Notes under the pieces: model-generated
The model's input: the letters and a program-made list of their open reading frames with translations, nothing else
Told to the model about the DNA's origin: nothing
The model's database searches: none
Part shown: piece after piece, positions 8,420 through 16,472 of the stretch
How positions within the stretch are numbered: the first letter of the stretch is position 1
Layout: every line of letters starts with the position of its first letter
Position numbers and translations under genes: made by a program
DNA from: UBA1952 sp965246785
GTDB taxonomy: Bacteria; Bacteroidota; Bacteroidia; Chitinophagales; Chitinophagaceae
DNA: 64,000 nt
Direction: 5' to 3'
Assembly (NCBI GenBank): GCA_965246785.1
Contig: CBDFFM010000032.1
Location: 351,281-415,280, forward strand

Positions 8420-9166
8420 ATGCGCTTGCTGCTGCTATGTTGCCTAATCGCCATAAATAGCGCATCTGCGCAGGACACGCTTTTTCTAAAGAATGGCCAG
8501 GTGCTCATTGGCCGCGTTAAGGTGGAAAGGCGGGACTATATCTTAGAGCGGAAAGGCTTTGACCGGCATGTAAAAAGTTCGTCGTTAGAGCGCGTTGCGT
8601 ATAGCAGTAAGCCTTTTTCAAGGACGCGCTTTTCGCACACATTCGCACGCCGTAGCGACAAAAATCTTGTCACGATGAACGCGCCCGCCTATTGCTACGT
8701 GGGTACCTATCCCGGCGTCAGTGTGGGGCTGGAGTATCAGCGGTTTCCGGATGCTGGCGGCAAGTTATCTATTGGCGTTGGCGCGCATTACTTCTGGTCG
8801 GGCACGGTTGCGTTCGGGAAGGTTTACAGAGAAACCCGCGCGAATATCAAAGGGAATTTTCTGGAATTCAATTTCAGCTATCACCCGGCAGGCAATGCCG
8901 GCAGGGTTGACCCAGGCATTGGCATAAGCGTACCGCTGGGCACGCTGCATAGACTTGATGTGACAGATGTCGGGAAGACTTACCCGCTCACTACGGATGA
9001 CGGCTCCCATTTTTTTGCGGCGCTGCTGTTACAAGGCGAGGTGTGCTTTCACAATTATCGCCATTACGTGTTCGCGCTCTACGGCTCCTGCGGGCCAATG
9101 GTGCCGGCCGGTGCCACGGGCGGGCTAAGCGGACAGATAGGCTTTAAGGTCGGCGGACGTTTCTAA
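8420..9166 (+). CDS. Outer-membrane barrel protein, paralog 1 of 3
   Basis: A 248-residue exported protein of unknown function. A signal peptide (residues 1-18, ending SASAQ) is followed by a small strand-rich domain that begins DTLFLKNGQVLIGRVK. This opening is shared in pattern with the next two genes (Asp, hydrophobic strand, Gly, long strand). The C-terminal 170 residues alternate polar and hydrophobic residues and end GFKVGGRF, with the terminal Phe expected of outer-membrane barrels. It starts a tandem set of three paralogs with very short gaps, probably one operon. I cannot name a substrate or role. Confidence 0.75.
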   Translation: MRLLLLCCLIAINSASAQDTLFLKNGQVLIGRVKVERRDYILERKGFDRHVKSSSLERVAYSSKPFSRTRFSHTFARRSDKNLVTMNAPAYCYVGTYPGVSVGLEYQRFPDAGGKLSIGVGAHYFWSGTVAFGKVYRETRANIKGNFLEFNFSYHPAGNAGRVDPGIGISVPLGTLHRLDVTDVGKTYPLTTDDGSHFFAALLLQGEVCFHNYRHYVFALYGSCGPMVPAGATGGLSGQIGFKVGGRF

Positions 9167-9187
9167 ACTGCTATCTTGCCATCCATC

Positions 9188-9964
9188 ATGCGTGCATCAC
9201 TGCTCTTTTTGCTTCTGCTCGTCGCCGCTATGGACGCAGGCGCGCAAGACCGCATCTATACAACCACTGGAGAGGTCATTCAGGCACATGTTCAGGCTGC
9301 ATCCATCTTCCGGGTACGCTACACCGAATTTGAGGGTGGCGATAAAACGGCCCATACGATTCCCGGTAATGAGGTGGAACGCATTGTTTACCAAAGTGGC
9401 CGCACTTGGCAGCCAAAGCCGTCGCGCCACGAACGAAGGCCGCTCGCGCCCCTTCCTGCCGCGGAAGATATGCCGCATGAAGATGAGCAGCGTGGAAAGA
9501 ATATTCTGCTGGCCGTGCCCACGCAATTGTTTCTTGCCGGCTATGCCGCCTACGCCATTGGACTGGATTATGAGCGGCTGCTCGGGGCGGATAACAAGGT
9601 GGGCATCCACATTCCCATCATGGCCGGCCTGCAGCCGGACATTTTCGAAAACACAAAGGCCACTTTCGTGTATACCACGCCTGGCCTCCGTTTTCATCCC
9701 ATACCTGCCGGCCGTATTGATTTTTGCGCCGGCCCCTCGCTGCTGCTGGGCAGCGTCAGGCTGGATGAGTATGACCAGAGCACGGGAACGCGCGCGGCGG
9801 CCAGCCATTTTATTTCCGGCCTGCTGATGGAAAGCGAGCTGCATGTGCAGCGGGAGGGCGCATTTATGTTTGCAGTCCACGCGAGCACCGGCTATTTGTT
9901 TCAATCCCTTTCCGACAGCCGCTTTGTGCTGGAGCTCGGCATCCGTATCGGCGCACGTTTTTGA
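9188..9964 (+). CDS. Outer-membrane barrel protein, paralog 2 of 3
   Basis: A 258-residue paralog of the genes on either side. The ATG at 9188 gives a clean signal peptide (MRASLLFLLLLVAAMDAGAQ); an ATG 12 bp upstream is possible. The N-terminal module reads DRIYTTTGEVIQAHV and then NEVERIVYQSGRTW, the same module as in paralogs 1 and 3. A charged linker (about residues 82-105) precedes the barrel, which ends IRIGARF. The gene lies 21 bp after paralog 1, and its stop overlaps a TTG of paralog 3. Function is unknown. Confidence 0.75.
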   Translation: MRASLLFLLLLVAAMDAGAQDRIYTTTGEVIQAHVQAASIFRVRYTEFEGGDKTAHTIPGNEVERIVYQSGRTWQPKPSRHERRPLAPLPAAEDMPHEDEQRGKNILLAVPTQLFLAGYAAYAIGLDYERLLGADNKVGIHIPIMAGLQPDIFENTKATFVYTTPGLRFHPIPAGRIDFCAGPSLLLGSVRLDEYDQSTGTRAAASHFISGLLMESELHVQREGAFMFAVHASTGYLFQSLSDSRFVLELGIRIGARF

Positions 9965-9969
9965 GAAGC

Positions 9970-10812
9970 ATGCTAAAAAACTACAGCCTTATGTATCGTC
10001 TCTGTTTTTTGCTGCTGCTATCCGCTCTCCCGGCAATGCTACACGCGCAGGATAAGATCTACCTGAAAGACGGCAGTATCCTGCGCGTGAAGGTGCAGTC
10101 CGTTGGTAAGGATTCGGTTAGCTATCGCAGGATGTCTGCAACGGAAGGGCAGGATATAAGCATAGGCCGCAGCGAAGTGGATCACATCGTATTTGAAGAC
10201 GGCAGTGGCAGGGAGGATGATATTACCTACGAGATGCGCTATTCCCGGGTCCCGCGACGCCACCGTGAGTTTGGGCTATCAGCCGCTATCGGATACGGGA
10301 AGAATATCGTTTCACTTATGCCGGTACACATGGCTAACGAAAGCCCTGCCGGCGCCGGCCTGCGCTACGAGCGCGTGCTGGATAAAAAGAATATCTTCTC
10401 TATAGTGCTGCCGGTGGCATTCACCACCTTCAACGACCATTACAACGGCAGCAGCGGCCCCAATGGCCTTACCGATGCCGCAGACCGGACATTTTTGTAC
10501 TTCTATCCCGGTGTAAAGATTTATCCCACCGGCAGCAATCGACCAGTATCCTATGGCATCGGCCTGTGCGCAGTGTTTGCATCGGGCACCCGCTACGACA
10601 AAAATTATAATATCAGAACGCCGACAGAAGTTGCGGTTTTCAAGAGCGGACTGATGCTTAATAATTCTATCAACCTACAACCGTACAAAGCTGTACATGT
10701 AGGTCTGGAGCTGGGCCTGGGCTTTCTCTATAAGGATAACGACCCGACAAGGTACCCGGCAGATCAGCAACCCGCCGTACAGTTTAGCTTTAATATCGGA
10801 TACCGCTTCTAA
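9970..10812 (+). CDS. Outer-membrane barrel protein, paralog 3 of 3
   Basis: A 280-residue paralog. After the signal peptide (ending AMLHAQ) the shared N-terminal module reads DKIYLKDGSILRVKV and ends SEVDHIVFEDGSG. The barrel part ends FNIGYRF. Possible starts are a TTG at 9961 overlapping the previous stop, ATG 9970 and ATG 9991. I list 9970, but 9991 gives the most compact signal peptide (MYRLCFLLLLSALPAMLHAQ). Conservation is in the N-terminal module and barrel style; overall similarity to the neighbours is low, so the triplication is old. Confidence 0.72.
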   Translation: MLKNYSLMYRLCFLLLLSALPAMLHAQDKIYLKDGSILRVKVQSVGKDSVSYRRMSATEGQDISIGRSEVDHIVFEDGSGREDDITYEMRYSRVPRRHREFGLSAAIGYGKNIVSLMPVHMANESPAGAGLRYERVLDKKNIFSIVLPVAFTTFNDHYNGSSGPNGLTDAADRTFLYFYPGVKIYPTGSNRPVSYGIGLCAVFASGTRYDKNYNIRTPTEVAVFKSGLMLNNSINLQPYKAVHVGLELGLGFLYKDNDPTRYPADQQPAVQFSFNIGYRF

Positions 10813-10850
10813 AGCATTACTGCCGCGCGCGCAGCGTATTTTTGAGTCGC

Positions 10851-12107
10851 ATGTCTGCGTCCACTTCTGTTGCCTTTCACACGCTTGGCTGTAAGCTCAA
10901 CTACGCCGAGACGTCCACGCTTAGCCGTATGCTGGAAGGGGAAGGCTTTGCCAAGGCTTCGTTTGAAGACGTAGCGGACGTGTACGTCATCAATACTTGC
11001 TCCGTAACGCAGAATGCGGACAAGGAATGCCGTTACCTCGTGCGTAAAATTCAGCGCCGCGCTCCGGAAGCATTTGTGGTTATTACCGGCTGCTATGCGC
11101 AACTCAAGCCTGCTGAGATAGCTGAGATTGAAGGCGTTGACCTTGTACTTGGCGCAGCAGAGAAGTTCGAGCTGCCGCGCCACCTGCGTGGGTTAGACAA
11201 GCGCATAGGCGGCGCGCAGGTTCATTGCAATGATGTGGAAGCAATAGAAAGTTTTCAGGCTTCCTACAGTCTTGCCGATCGCACGCGAAGCTTTCTGAAA
11301 GTGCAGGACGGCTGCGATTATAGCTGCTCCTTCTGCACAATCCCGCTCGCACGTGGCCATAGCCGCAGCGACAGCATCGCCAACGTAGTTGCCAATGCCC
11401 AAAGCCTTGCCGCAGACGGCTTAAAAGAAATCGTGCTTACAGGCATCAACCTCGGCGATTTTGGCGAAGGCGACGAGAACTTGCTCGGCCTGCTTCAAGC
11501 GCTGGAAGGCGTAGAAGGCATCGCCCGCTACCGCATCTCTTCTATAGAGCCTAACTTATTGAGTAAAGAGATTATCGCGCATGTAGCGCAGTCTCGGAAG
11601 GTGATGCCACACTTCCATATCCCGCTGCAAAGCGGCTCCAACCGCATCCTCGGTCTCATGCGGCGGCGCTACCGGCGAGAACTATATGCGGAGCGTGTAG
11701 CAATGATTAAGGAAGCTATGCCCCATTGCGCCATCGGCGCAGATGTAATCGTTGGATTTCCAGGAGAGGATGAGGCCGCCTTTGCGGAAACGCATGGATT
11801 CCTAAGTGAGCTTCCGATTTCTTACCTGCACGTTTTTACCTATTCGGAACGGGCAAATACGCTTGCCGCAGGAATGCCAAGCGCTGTACCATCGAACATT
11901 CGCAACGAACGTAATAAGGCGCTCCGGCAGCTTTCTTACCGCCAGCTTCAGTATTTTACCGATCAGCACAGCGGGCAGGAGCGGCGTGTGCTTTGGGAGC
12001 GCGCACCTGTGAATGGCATGATGGAAGGCTATACAGACAATTACATCAAGCTAAGCGTGCCTTACTGTGCGGAATGGGCTAACACCGTGCAGCCTTGGAA
12101 AATTTAA
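10851..12107 (+). CDS. mtaB: tRNA t6A37 methylthiotransferase
   Basis: A radical-SAM enzyme of about 418 residues that adds a methylthio group to t6A37 of tRNAs reading ANN codons. The N-terminal UPF0004 domain has its three cluster cysteines in LGCKLNYAE, INTCSVT and TGCYAQ. The radical-SAM CxxxCxxC motif is CDYSCSFCTIP. A TRAM-like C-terminus is present. Length and motifs fit MtaB better than MiaB or RimO. ATG 10851 was preferred over a TTG 9 bp upstream. Nearby tRNA-Lys (12167) would be a natural substrate class, though its anticodon is CTT. Confidence 0.9.
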   Translation: MSASTSVAFHTLGCKLNYAETSTLSRMLEGEGFAKASFEDVADVYVINTCSVTQNADKECRYLVRKIQRRAPEAFVVITGCYAQLKPAEIAEIEGVDLVLGAAEKFELPRHLRGLDKRIGGAQVHCNDVEAIESFQASYSLADRTRSFLKVQDGCDYSCSFCTIPLARGHSRSDSIANVVANAQSLAADGLKEIVLTGINLGDFGEGDENLLGLLQALEGVEGIARYRISSIEPNLLSKEIIAHVAQSRKVMPHFHIPLQSGSNRILGLMRRRYRRELYAERVAMIKEAMPHCAIGADVIVGFPGEDEAAFAETHGFLSELPISYLHVFTYSERANTLAAGMPSAVPSNIRNERNKALRQLSYRQLQYFTDQHSGQERRVLWERAPVNGMMEGYTDNYIKLSVPYCAEWANTVQPWKI

Positions 12108-12117
12108 GCGTAACGCG

Positions 12118-12148
12118 TTGGTAGATTTTGCCGACGGCCTTACATTTG
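12118..12148 (+). promoter_or_regulatory. Promoter of tRNA-Lys
   Basis: TTG at 12118-12120 and TACATTTG at 12141-12148, about 20 bp apart, match the Bacteroidota -33/-7 pair. The box ends 18 bp before the mature tRNA. Confidence 0.6.
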
Positions 12149-12166
12149 CCCTCCCAACAGAAAAAC

Positions 12167-12239
<73 letters not shown>

Positions 12240-12242
12240 CAG

Positions 12243-12281
12243 AAGGGCTGGCTTCATTAGAAGTCGGCCCTTTTTCTTTTT
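12243..12281 (+). terminator. Terminator of tRNA-Lys
   Basis: A 10-bp GC-rich stem with some G-T pairs (GGGCTGGCTT with AAGTCGGCCC) and a short loop is followed directly by a run of Ts. Confidence 0.8.
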
Positions 12282-12391
12282 GATGGATGCCCATAACTGG
12301 AATGATTTTTTTAGCAAATAGTCAATACGTGTGTTAGGCTTTGAGGCTTCCCCATACATAATGCCTTCAACAAACTTACTCAACCCTTATC

Positions 12392-12721
12392 ATGACGAAA
12401 GCTGACATCATCAATCGCATTGCGGACAAGACGGGCGTTCCCAAAGTGGATGTGCTCGTTACAGTAGAAGCATTCTTCAAGGAAGTGAAGAACGCCCTTG
12501 AAGGCGGTGAGCCGGTGCATGTGCGCGGCTTTGGCTCCTTTATCCTTAAGCGCCGCGCCGCAAAAACGGCTCGCAACATTCGTCAGAATACCGCCGTGCA
12601 AATCCCGGAGCACACTATTCCGGCCTTTAAGCCATCAGTTGAATTCGCCGACCTGGTACGCGATAAGGTTTTTAACGAGGAAATACAAAAAACCGGGCGT
12701 GATCGCGCCGAGCAGGACTGA
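12392..12721 (+). CDS. HU/IHF-family nucleoid DNA-binding protein
   Basis: A 109-residue histone-like protein that bends and compacts DNA. It opens MTKADIINRIADKTGV. The DNA-binding arm region is GFGSFILKRRAAKTARNI, followed by the tip proline motif in AVQIPEHTIPAFKPS. It is about 18 residues longer than canonical HU because of a charged tail. It stands alone, with a tRNA terminator upstream and its own hairpin downstream. Confidence 0.93.
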   Translation: MTKADIINRIADKTGVPKVDVLVTVEAFFKEVKNALEGGEPVHVRGFGSFILKRRAAKTARNIRQNTAVQIPEHTIPAFKPSVEFADLVRDKVFNEEIQKTGRDRAEQD

Positions 12722-12731
12722 GCGCCGGGAT

Positions 12732-12739
12732 TATCTTTG
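12732..12739 (+). promoter_or_regulatory. -7 box for the secreted nuclease-like gene
   Basis: TATCTTTG fits the TAnnTTTG consensus 52 bp before ATG 12791. If used, the CCCCG/CGGGG hairpin at 12754 would lie in the 5' leader of this transcript. Confidence 0.4.
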
Positions 12740-12753
12740 CTGACAACATTTAA

Positions 12754-12780
12754 CCCCGTCTCCGTGCGGGGTGTTTCTTT
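12754..12780 (+). terminator. Terminator of the HU gene (or leader hairpin of the next gene)
   Basis: CCCCG (12754-12758) pairs with CGGGG (12767-12771) and is followed by TGTTTCTTTT. It lies 33 bp after the HU stop and just before the next start codon. Confidence 0.7.
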
Positions 12781-12790
12781 TGCCGTGAAG

Positions 12791-13963
12791 ATGCTTCGTC
12801 CGCTACTACTTGTTTTTTTTCTTAGCGTGAGTGCGCCATTTGTATTGGCCGCGCCGTCCGCTGATACGCTCCATGTGGTCAATTGGAACTTAGAATGGTT
12901 TGCCGATGGCCATACCCATGATGCAAAGAAGCAGGTAGCTGGCGTCCGCGCGCTGATGACGGCGATGAATGCGGATGTGTATGCGCTATGTGAGGTCGTC
13001 AACCCTGACTCGCTGCGCGCAGTGGTATCATCGCTGCCAGGCGGCTACGCCTATGCGCTGTCCACTTTCGGCTCCTTCGCATCGGATACTGCATCTGCGA
13101 AATGGATGGGTGCGCAGAAGCTTGCTTTGGTATATCGCAAGGATTTGCTGCGCAACGTGAGCGGTCGCGCTATGATGACGCATTCAAGCACGGCCTATAA
13201 TGCTTTCGCCAGTGGTCGCTTTCCTTATGAGGTAAGTGCAGAGGTGAAGGGCCGCGACGGAGAATGGCGTTCTGTCAACTTCATTGTGCTGCACGCAAAA
13301 GCTATGGCCGATGACCAAAGCTGCAGCCGCCGCGTGGATGGCTGCCGTGAGCTGAAAGACAGCCTTGACCGCTACGAGCCGTCTGCACGTTTCCTCGTGC
13401 TCGGCGACTTTAACGACGACCTGGACGTGAGCAATTGCGGCGGATACTTTCCTCAAAGCAATTACTGGTACATGGTGCGCGACAGTCTCCGTTACGTACC
13501 GCTCACGCTGGCTATTTCCCGCGCCGGCGCTTTCTCGTCAGATGGCTACACCAGCCTCATAGACCACGTTGTGGCTTCAGACGAGATGGCGCGCTACTAC
13601 GTGCCGGGCAGCGCTGAAGTGCTGCGCTCCTTTGTGAAGGGCATATTTCCTAACTACGACAATGACATTAGCGACCACTTTCCTGTGCGCACAAGCTACG
13701 TGATGGATGCTGTTCCTACGGCGGTGCCTCAACATGCTGCGGGCAGCCTGCGTGTTTTTCCAAATCCAGCTGCAGGCTTACTGCACGTAGAAGGTGCTGG
13801 GTGGCAGCGCTATTCGGTTTATGACCTGCAGGGCAGAGCGCTCCGGCAGGCCGCCTTCCCTGCAAACGGCGCTATACAGCTTGAGCTTCCCAACGGTTTA
13901 TACCTATTGCGCGTGGAAGGTGGCGAGGGCAGCGCGCAGCGACCGTTCCGTATAGCTCAATAG
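12791..13963 (+). CDS. Secreted endonuclease/exonuclease/phosphatase-family protein with T9SS sorting domain
   Basis: A 390-residue exported protein with a signal peptide (residues 1-22). The DNase I-like catalytic core shows NWNLEW, CEVVN, the catalytic-type His in VLHAKA, LGDFNDD, and SDHFP near residue 298. The last 80 residues form a type IX secretion C-terminal domain: VFPNPAAG, YDLQGRAL and GLYLLRVEGG. It is therefore probably exported across the outer membrane and cell-surface anchored or released, with nuclease or phosphoesterase activity. ATG 12791 was chosen because the longer frame runs through the upstream hairpin. Confidence 0.88.
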   Translation: MLRPLLLVFFLSVSAPFVLAAPSADTLHVVNWNLEWFADGHTHDAKKQVAGVRALMTAMNADVYALCEVVNPDSLRAVVSSLPGGYAYALSTFGSFASDTASAKWMGAQKLALVYRKDLLRNVSGRAMMTHSSTAYNAFASGRFPYEVSAEVKGRDGEWRSVNFIVLHAKAMADDQSCSRRVDGCRELKDSLDRYEPSARFLVLGDFNDDLDVSNCGGYFPQSNYWYMVRDSLRYVPLTLAISRAGAFSSDGYTSLIDHVVASDEMARYYVPGSAEVLRSFVKGIFPNYDNDISDHFPVRTSYVMDAVPTAVPQHAAGSLRVFPNPAAGLLHVEGAGWQRYSVYDLQGRALRQAAFPANGAIQLELPNGLYLLRVEGGEGSAQRPFRIAQ

Positions 13964-13996
13964 GCCTTACTTTGAATGCTCCAAAGCGGAGTAACT

Positions 13997-14836
13997 ATGA
14001 GCGAAGCAACAGCGCCTTTCAGCCTGAACGGCAAAACGATTTTCATTACCGGCGCAAGCCGCGGCATCGGCAAGGCCATTGCACTGCGTCTTGCGCGGGA
14101 AGGAGCCAACATCATCATCGCCGCGAAGTCTGTTGCGGAAAACCCGAAGCTCGGCGGCACCATTTTCTCCGCCGCAGATGAGATTGAAGCCGCCGGCGGA
14201 AAAGCCTTTCCAGTAGCCTGCGATGTGCGCGACGAGGCGCAGATTATTGCGGCTGTCGCGCAGGGCGCGGAAGCTTTTGGAGGCATTGATGCGGTCATCA
14301 ACAACGCATCCGCCATCTCGCTTACGCCTACCGAGGCAACCGACAGCAAGCGCTTTGACCTGATGCACGATATCAATGTGCGCGGCACTTTTCTTGTTAC
14401 TAAACATTGTGTACCCTTTTTAAAGCGCTCTGCAAATCCTCATATCCTTACACTTGCGCCGCCAATTTCTATGGACGCGCGCTGGCTGGGGCCGCATATT
14501 GCTTACACGCTAAGCAAGTACAACATGAGCATGATGAGCCTCGGCTGGGCTGCGGAATTTCGGAACATTGGCATTGCCGCCAACTCCCTTTGGCCGGCTA
14601 CAACCATTGCAACTGCTGCTGTGCAGAATCTGCTGGGCGGCGATGCGCTGGTACGCCGCAGCCGCAAGCCGGAGATTGTAGCCGATGCCGCCTATTACAT
14701 CCTGCGGCAAAACGCGCGGGATTGCAGCGGCTTTCTTTTTTTAGATGAAGAAGTCCTGAAGGCAGAGGGCATCATTGACTTCGGCGCGTACGCGGCGCAG
14801 CCCGGCGTGGACTTGCAGCGCGACCTTTTCCTCTAA
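13997..14836 (+). CDS. SDR-family oxidoreductase, HSDL2-like
   Basis: A 279-residue NAD(P)-dependent short-chain dehydrogenase. The cofactor motif TGASRGIGKA is at about residues 18-27, NNAS is present and the active-site YTLSK is near residue 172. The segment LTLAPPISMDARWLGPH before the Tyr is the pattern of the HSDL2 subgroup, which handles lipid-derived carbonyls; Ala replaces the Ser that the human protein has before the two prolines. ATG 13997 is favoured; an in-frame ATG lies 21 bp upstream. It is 7 bp before surE and probably co-transcribed with it. Confidence 0.85.
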   Translation: MSEATAPFSLNGKTIFITGASRGIGKAIALRLAREGANIIIAAKSVAENPKLGGTIFSAADEIEAAGGKAFPVACDVRDEAQIIAAVAQGAEAFGGIDAVINNASAISLTPTEATDSKRFDLMHDINVRGTFLVTKHCVPFLKRSANPHILTLAPPISMDARWLGPHIAYTLSKYNMSMMSLGWAAEFRNIGIAANSLWPATTIATAAVQNLLGGDALVRRSRKPEIVADAAYYILRQNARDCSGFLFLDEEVLKAEGIIDFGAYAAQPGVDLQRDLFL

Positions 14837-14843
14837 ACCCTTT

Positions 14844-15623
14844 ATGAACGAACAACCAATCATTCTCGTTACAAATGACGATGGTATCACCGCGCCGGGC
14901 ATCCGCGCTTTGGTGGAAGCTATGCGTCCGCTCGGCGAGGTAGTGGTGGTAGCGCCGGATGCGCCTCAGAGCGGCATGGGGCACGCCATTACTATCGGGC
15001 ACCCCCTGCGGCTCAATCGTGTGGACATCTTTGATGGAATAGAGGCTTGGCAATGCAGCGGCACGCCGGTGGACTGCGTGAAGCTGGCGCGGGATAAAGT
15101 GCTGCACCGCCGGCCTGACATCTGCGTGAGCGGCATCAACCACGGCGCTAATCACGCTATCAACATTCTTTACTCCGGCACAATGAGCGCTGCAATGGAA
15201 GCCGCAATTGAAGGTGTGCCTTCCGCCGGCTTCTCCCTGCTGGATTTTTCGTTTGATGCTGATTTCTCTGTGGCTGCCGAGGTGGCGCAGATTGTTGCCA
15301 GGAAACTATTGGCCGGCGGGCTGCCGCCTTCAACGCTGCTAAATGTGAACATTCCCAAAGGCCCGAAGGTGCATTTCAAAGGGCTGCGCTTGTGCCGGCA
15401 GGCTAATGCCAAGTGGAAAGAAGAATTTGACCACCGCGTTGACCCCCGCGGTAAGGATTATTACTGGATGGTAGGGGCTTTTGTAAATGAAGACCAGGGT
15501 GGCGACACTGATGTGGATGCGCTGGAAGCCGGATATGCCTCTGTGGTGCCTATCAAGTTTGACCTTACGGATGTAATGCTTAAGAAGCAGTTGGAGCGCG
15601 ATTGGAAAGATATTGTTCAATGA
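14844..15623 (+). CDS. surE: 5'/3'-nucleotidase SurE
   Basis: A 259-residue metal-dependent nucleoside monophosphate phosphatase. The conserved metal-site loop LVTNDDG opens the protein, followed by SGTPVDC and VSGINHGANH, all diagnostic of SurE. ATG 14844 was chosen as the family start; an open frame from 14775 overlaps the SDR gene. With AMP nucleosidase just downstream, it suggests a small nucleotide-turnover cluster. Confidence 0.93.
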   Translation: MNEQPIILVTNDDGITAPGIRALVEAMRPLGEVVVVAPDAPQSGMGHAITIGHPLRLNRVDIFDGIEAWQCSGTPVDCVKLARDKVLHRRPDICVSGINHGANHAINILYSGTMSAAMEAAIEGVPSAGFSLLDFSFDADFSVAAEVAQIVARKLLAGGLPPSTLLNVNIPKGPKVHFKGLRLCRQANAKWKEEFDHRVDPRGKDYYWMVGAFVNEDQGGDTDVDALEAGYASVVPIKFDLTDVMLKKQLERDWKDIVQ

Positions 15624-15698
15624 GGATGGGCAATAGGCAGGGCATGAGTTTTCAATAAGGTAAAGCGTCCTGAAACACCCGCATATTTACCTTAGCGC

Positions 15699-16469
15699 AT
15701 GAAGACGAAAGCAGAAATTGTTGAAAACTGGCTGCCGCGCTACACCGGCCAGTCGCTCAAAGAATTTGGGAAATACATCCTGCTCTGCAACTTCAGCAAC
15801 TACCTGCAGATGTTTGCAGAGATGCACGGCGTGAAAGTCGCAGGTATTGACAAGCCGATGCAGTCCGCAACGGCGGAAGGCATCACCATCATCAACTTTG
15901 GCATGGGCAGCGCCTCAGCAGCTACTATGATGGATCTGCTCTCCGCAATTGACCCGGAGGCCGTACTCTTCCTTGGCAAATGCGGCGGGCTTAAAAAGAA
16001 GAACGGCGTCGGCGACCTTATCCTGCCCATCGCAGCCATTCGCGGAGAGGGAACGAGTAACGACTATTTTCCGCCGGAGGTGCCGGCGTTGCCATCTTTT
16101 GCTTTGCAAAAAGCCATCTCCACCACTATCCGTGATTATGAACGGGATTACTGGACAGGAACGGTCTATACCACTAATCGCCGCGTATGGGAGCACGATG
16201 AGGATTTCAAAGACTATTTGAAGAAGATTCGCGCAATGGCAATAGACATGGAAACGGCCACAATCTTCTCCACGGGTTTTTACAACAAGATTCCGACCGG
16301 CGCACTGCTGTTGGTGAGCGACTCCCCGATGGTGCCGGAAGGCGTGAAGACGGCGGAGAGCGACAGTAAAGTGACAAAGAATTATGTTGACCTGCACCTG
16401 CGCATCGGCATTGACTCGTTGAAGCAGCTTATTAATAATGGCCTAACTGTTCGGCATCTACATTTCTAA
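15699..16469 (+). CDS. amn: AMP nucleosidase (short Bacteroidota form)
   Basis: A 256-residue enzyme of the PNP/UDP phosphorylase fold that splits AMP to adenine and ribose 5-phosphate. Visible parts are FGMGSASAATMM (phosphate/ribose site), LFLGKCGGLKK and the ribose-contacting AIDMETATIF. It matches the short form common in Bacteroidota and corresponds to the catalytic half of the 484-residue E. coli Amn. A near-consensus box (TTACCTTAG) ends 4 bp before the ATG, so the message may be leaderless. Confidence 0.88.
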   Translation: MKTKAEIVENWLPRYTGQSLKEFGKYILLCNFSNYLQMFAEMHGVKVAGIDKPMQSATAEGITIINFGMGSASAATMMDLLSAIDPEAVLFLGKCGGLKKKNGVGDLILPIAAIRGEGTSNDYFPPEVPALPSFALQKAISTTIRDYERDYWTGTVYTTNRRVWEHDEDFKDYLKKIRAMAIDMETATIFSTGFYNKIPTGALLLVSDSPMVPEGVKTAESDSKVTKNYVDLHLRIGIDSLKQLINNGLTVRHLHF

Positions 16470-16472
16470 GGG

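Noticed and set aside
9197..9904. 235-codon open frame on the minus strand
   Set aside because: Antisense to the second barrel paralog, which has a signal peptide and family pattern.
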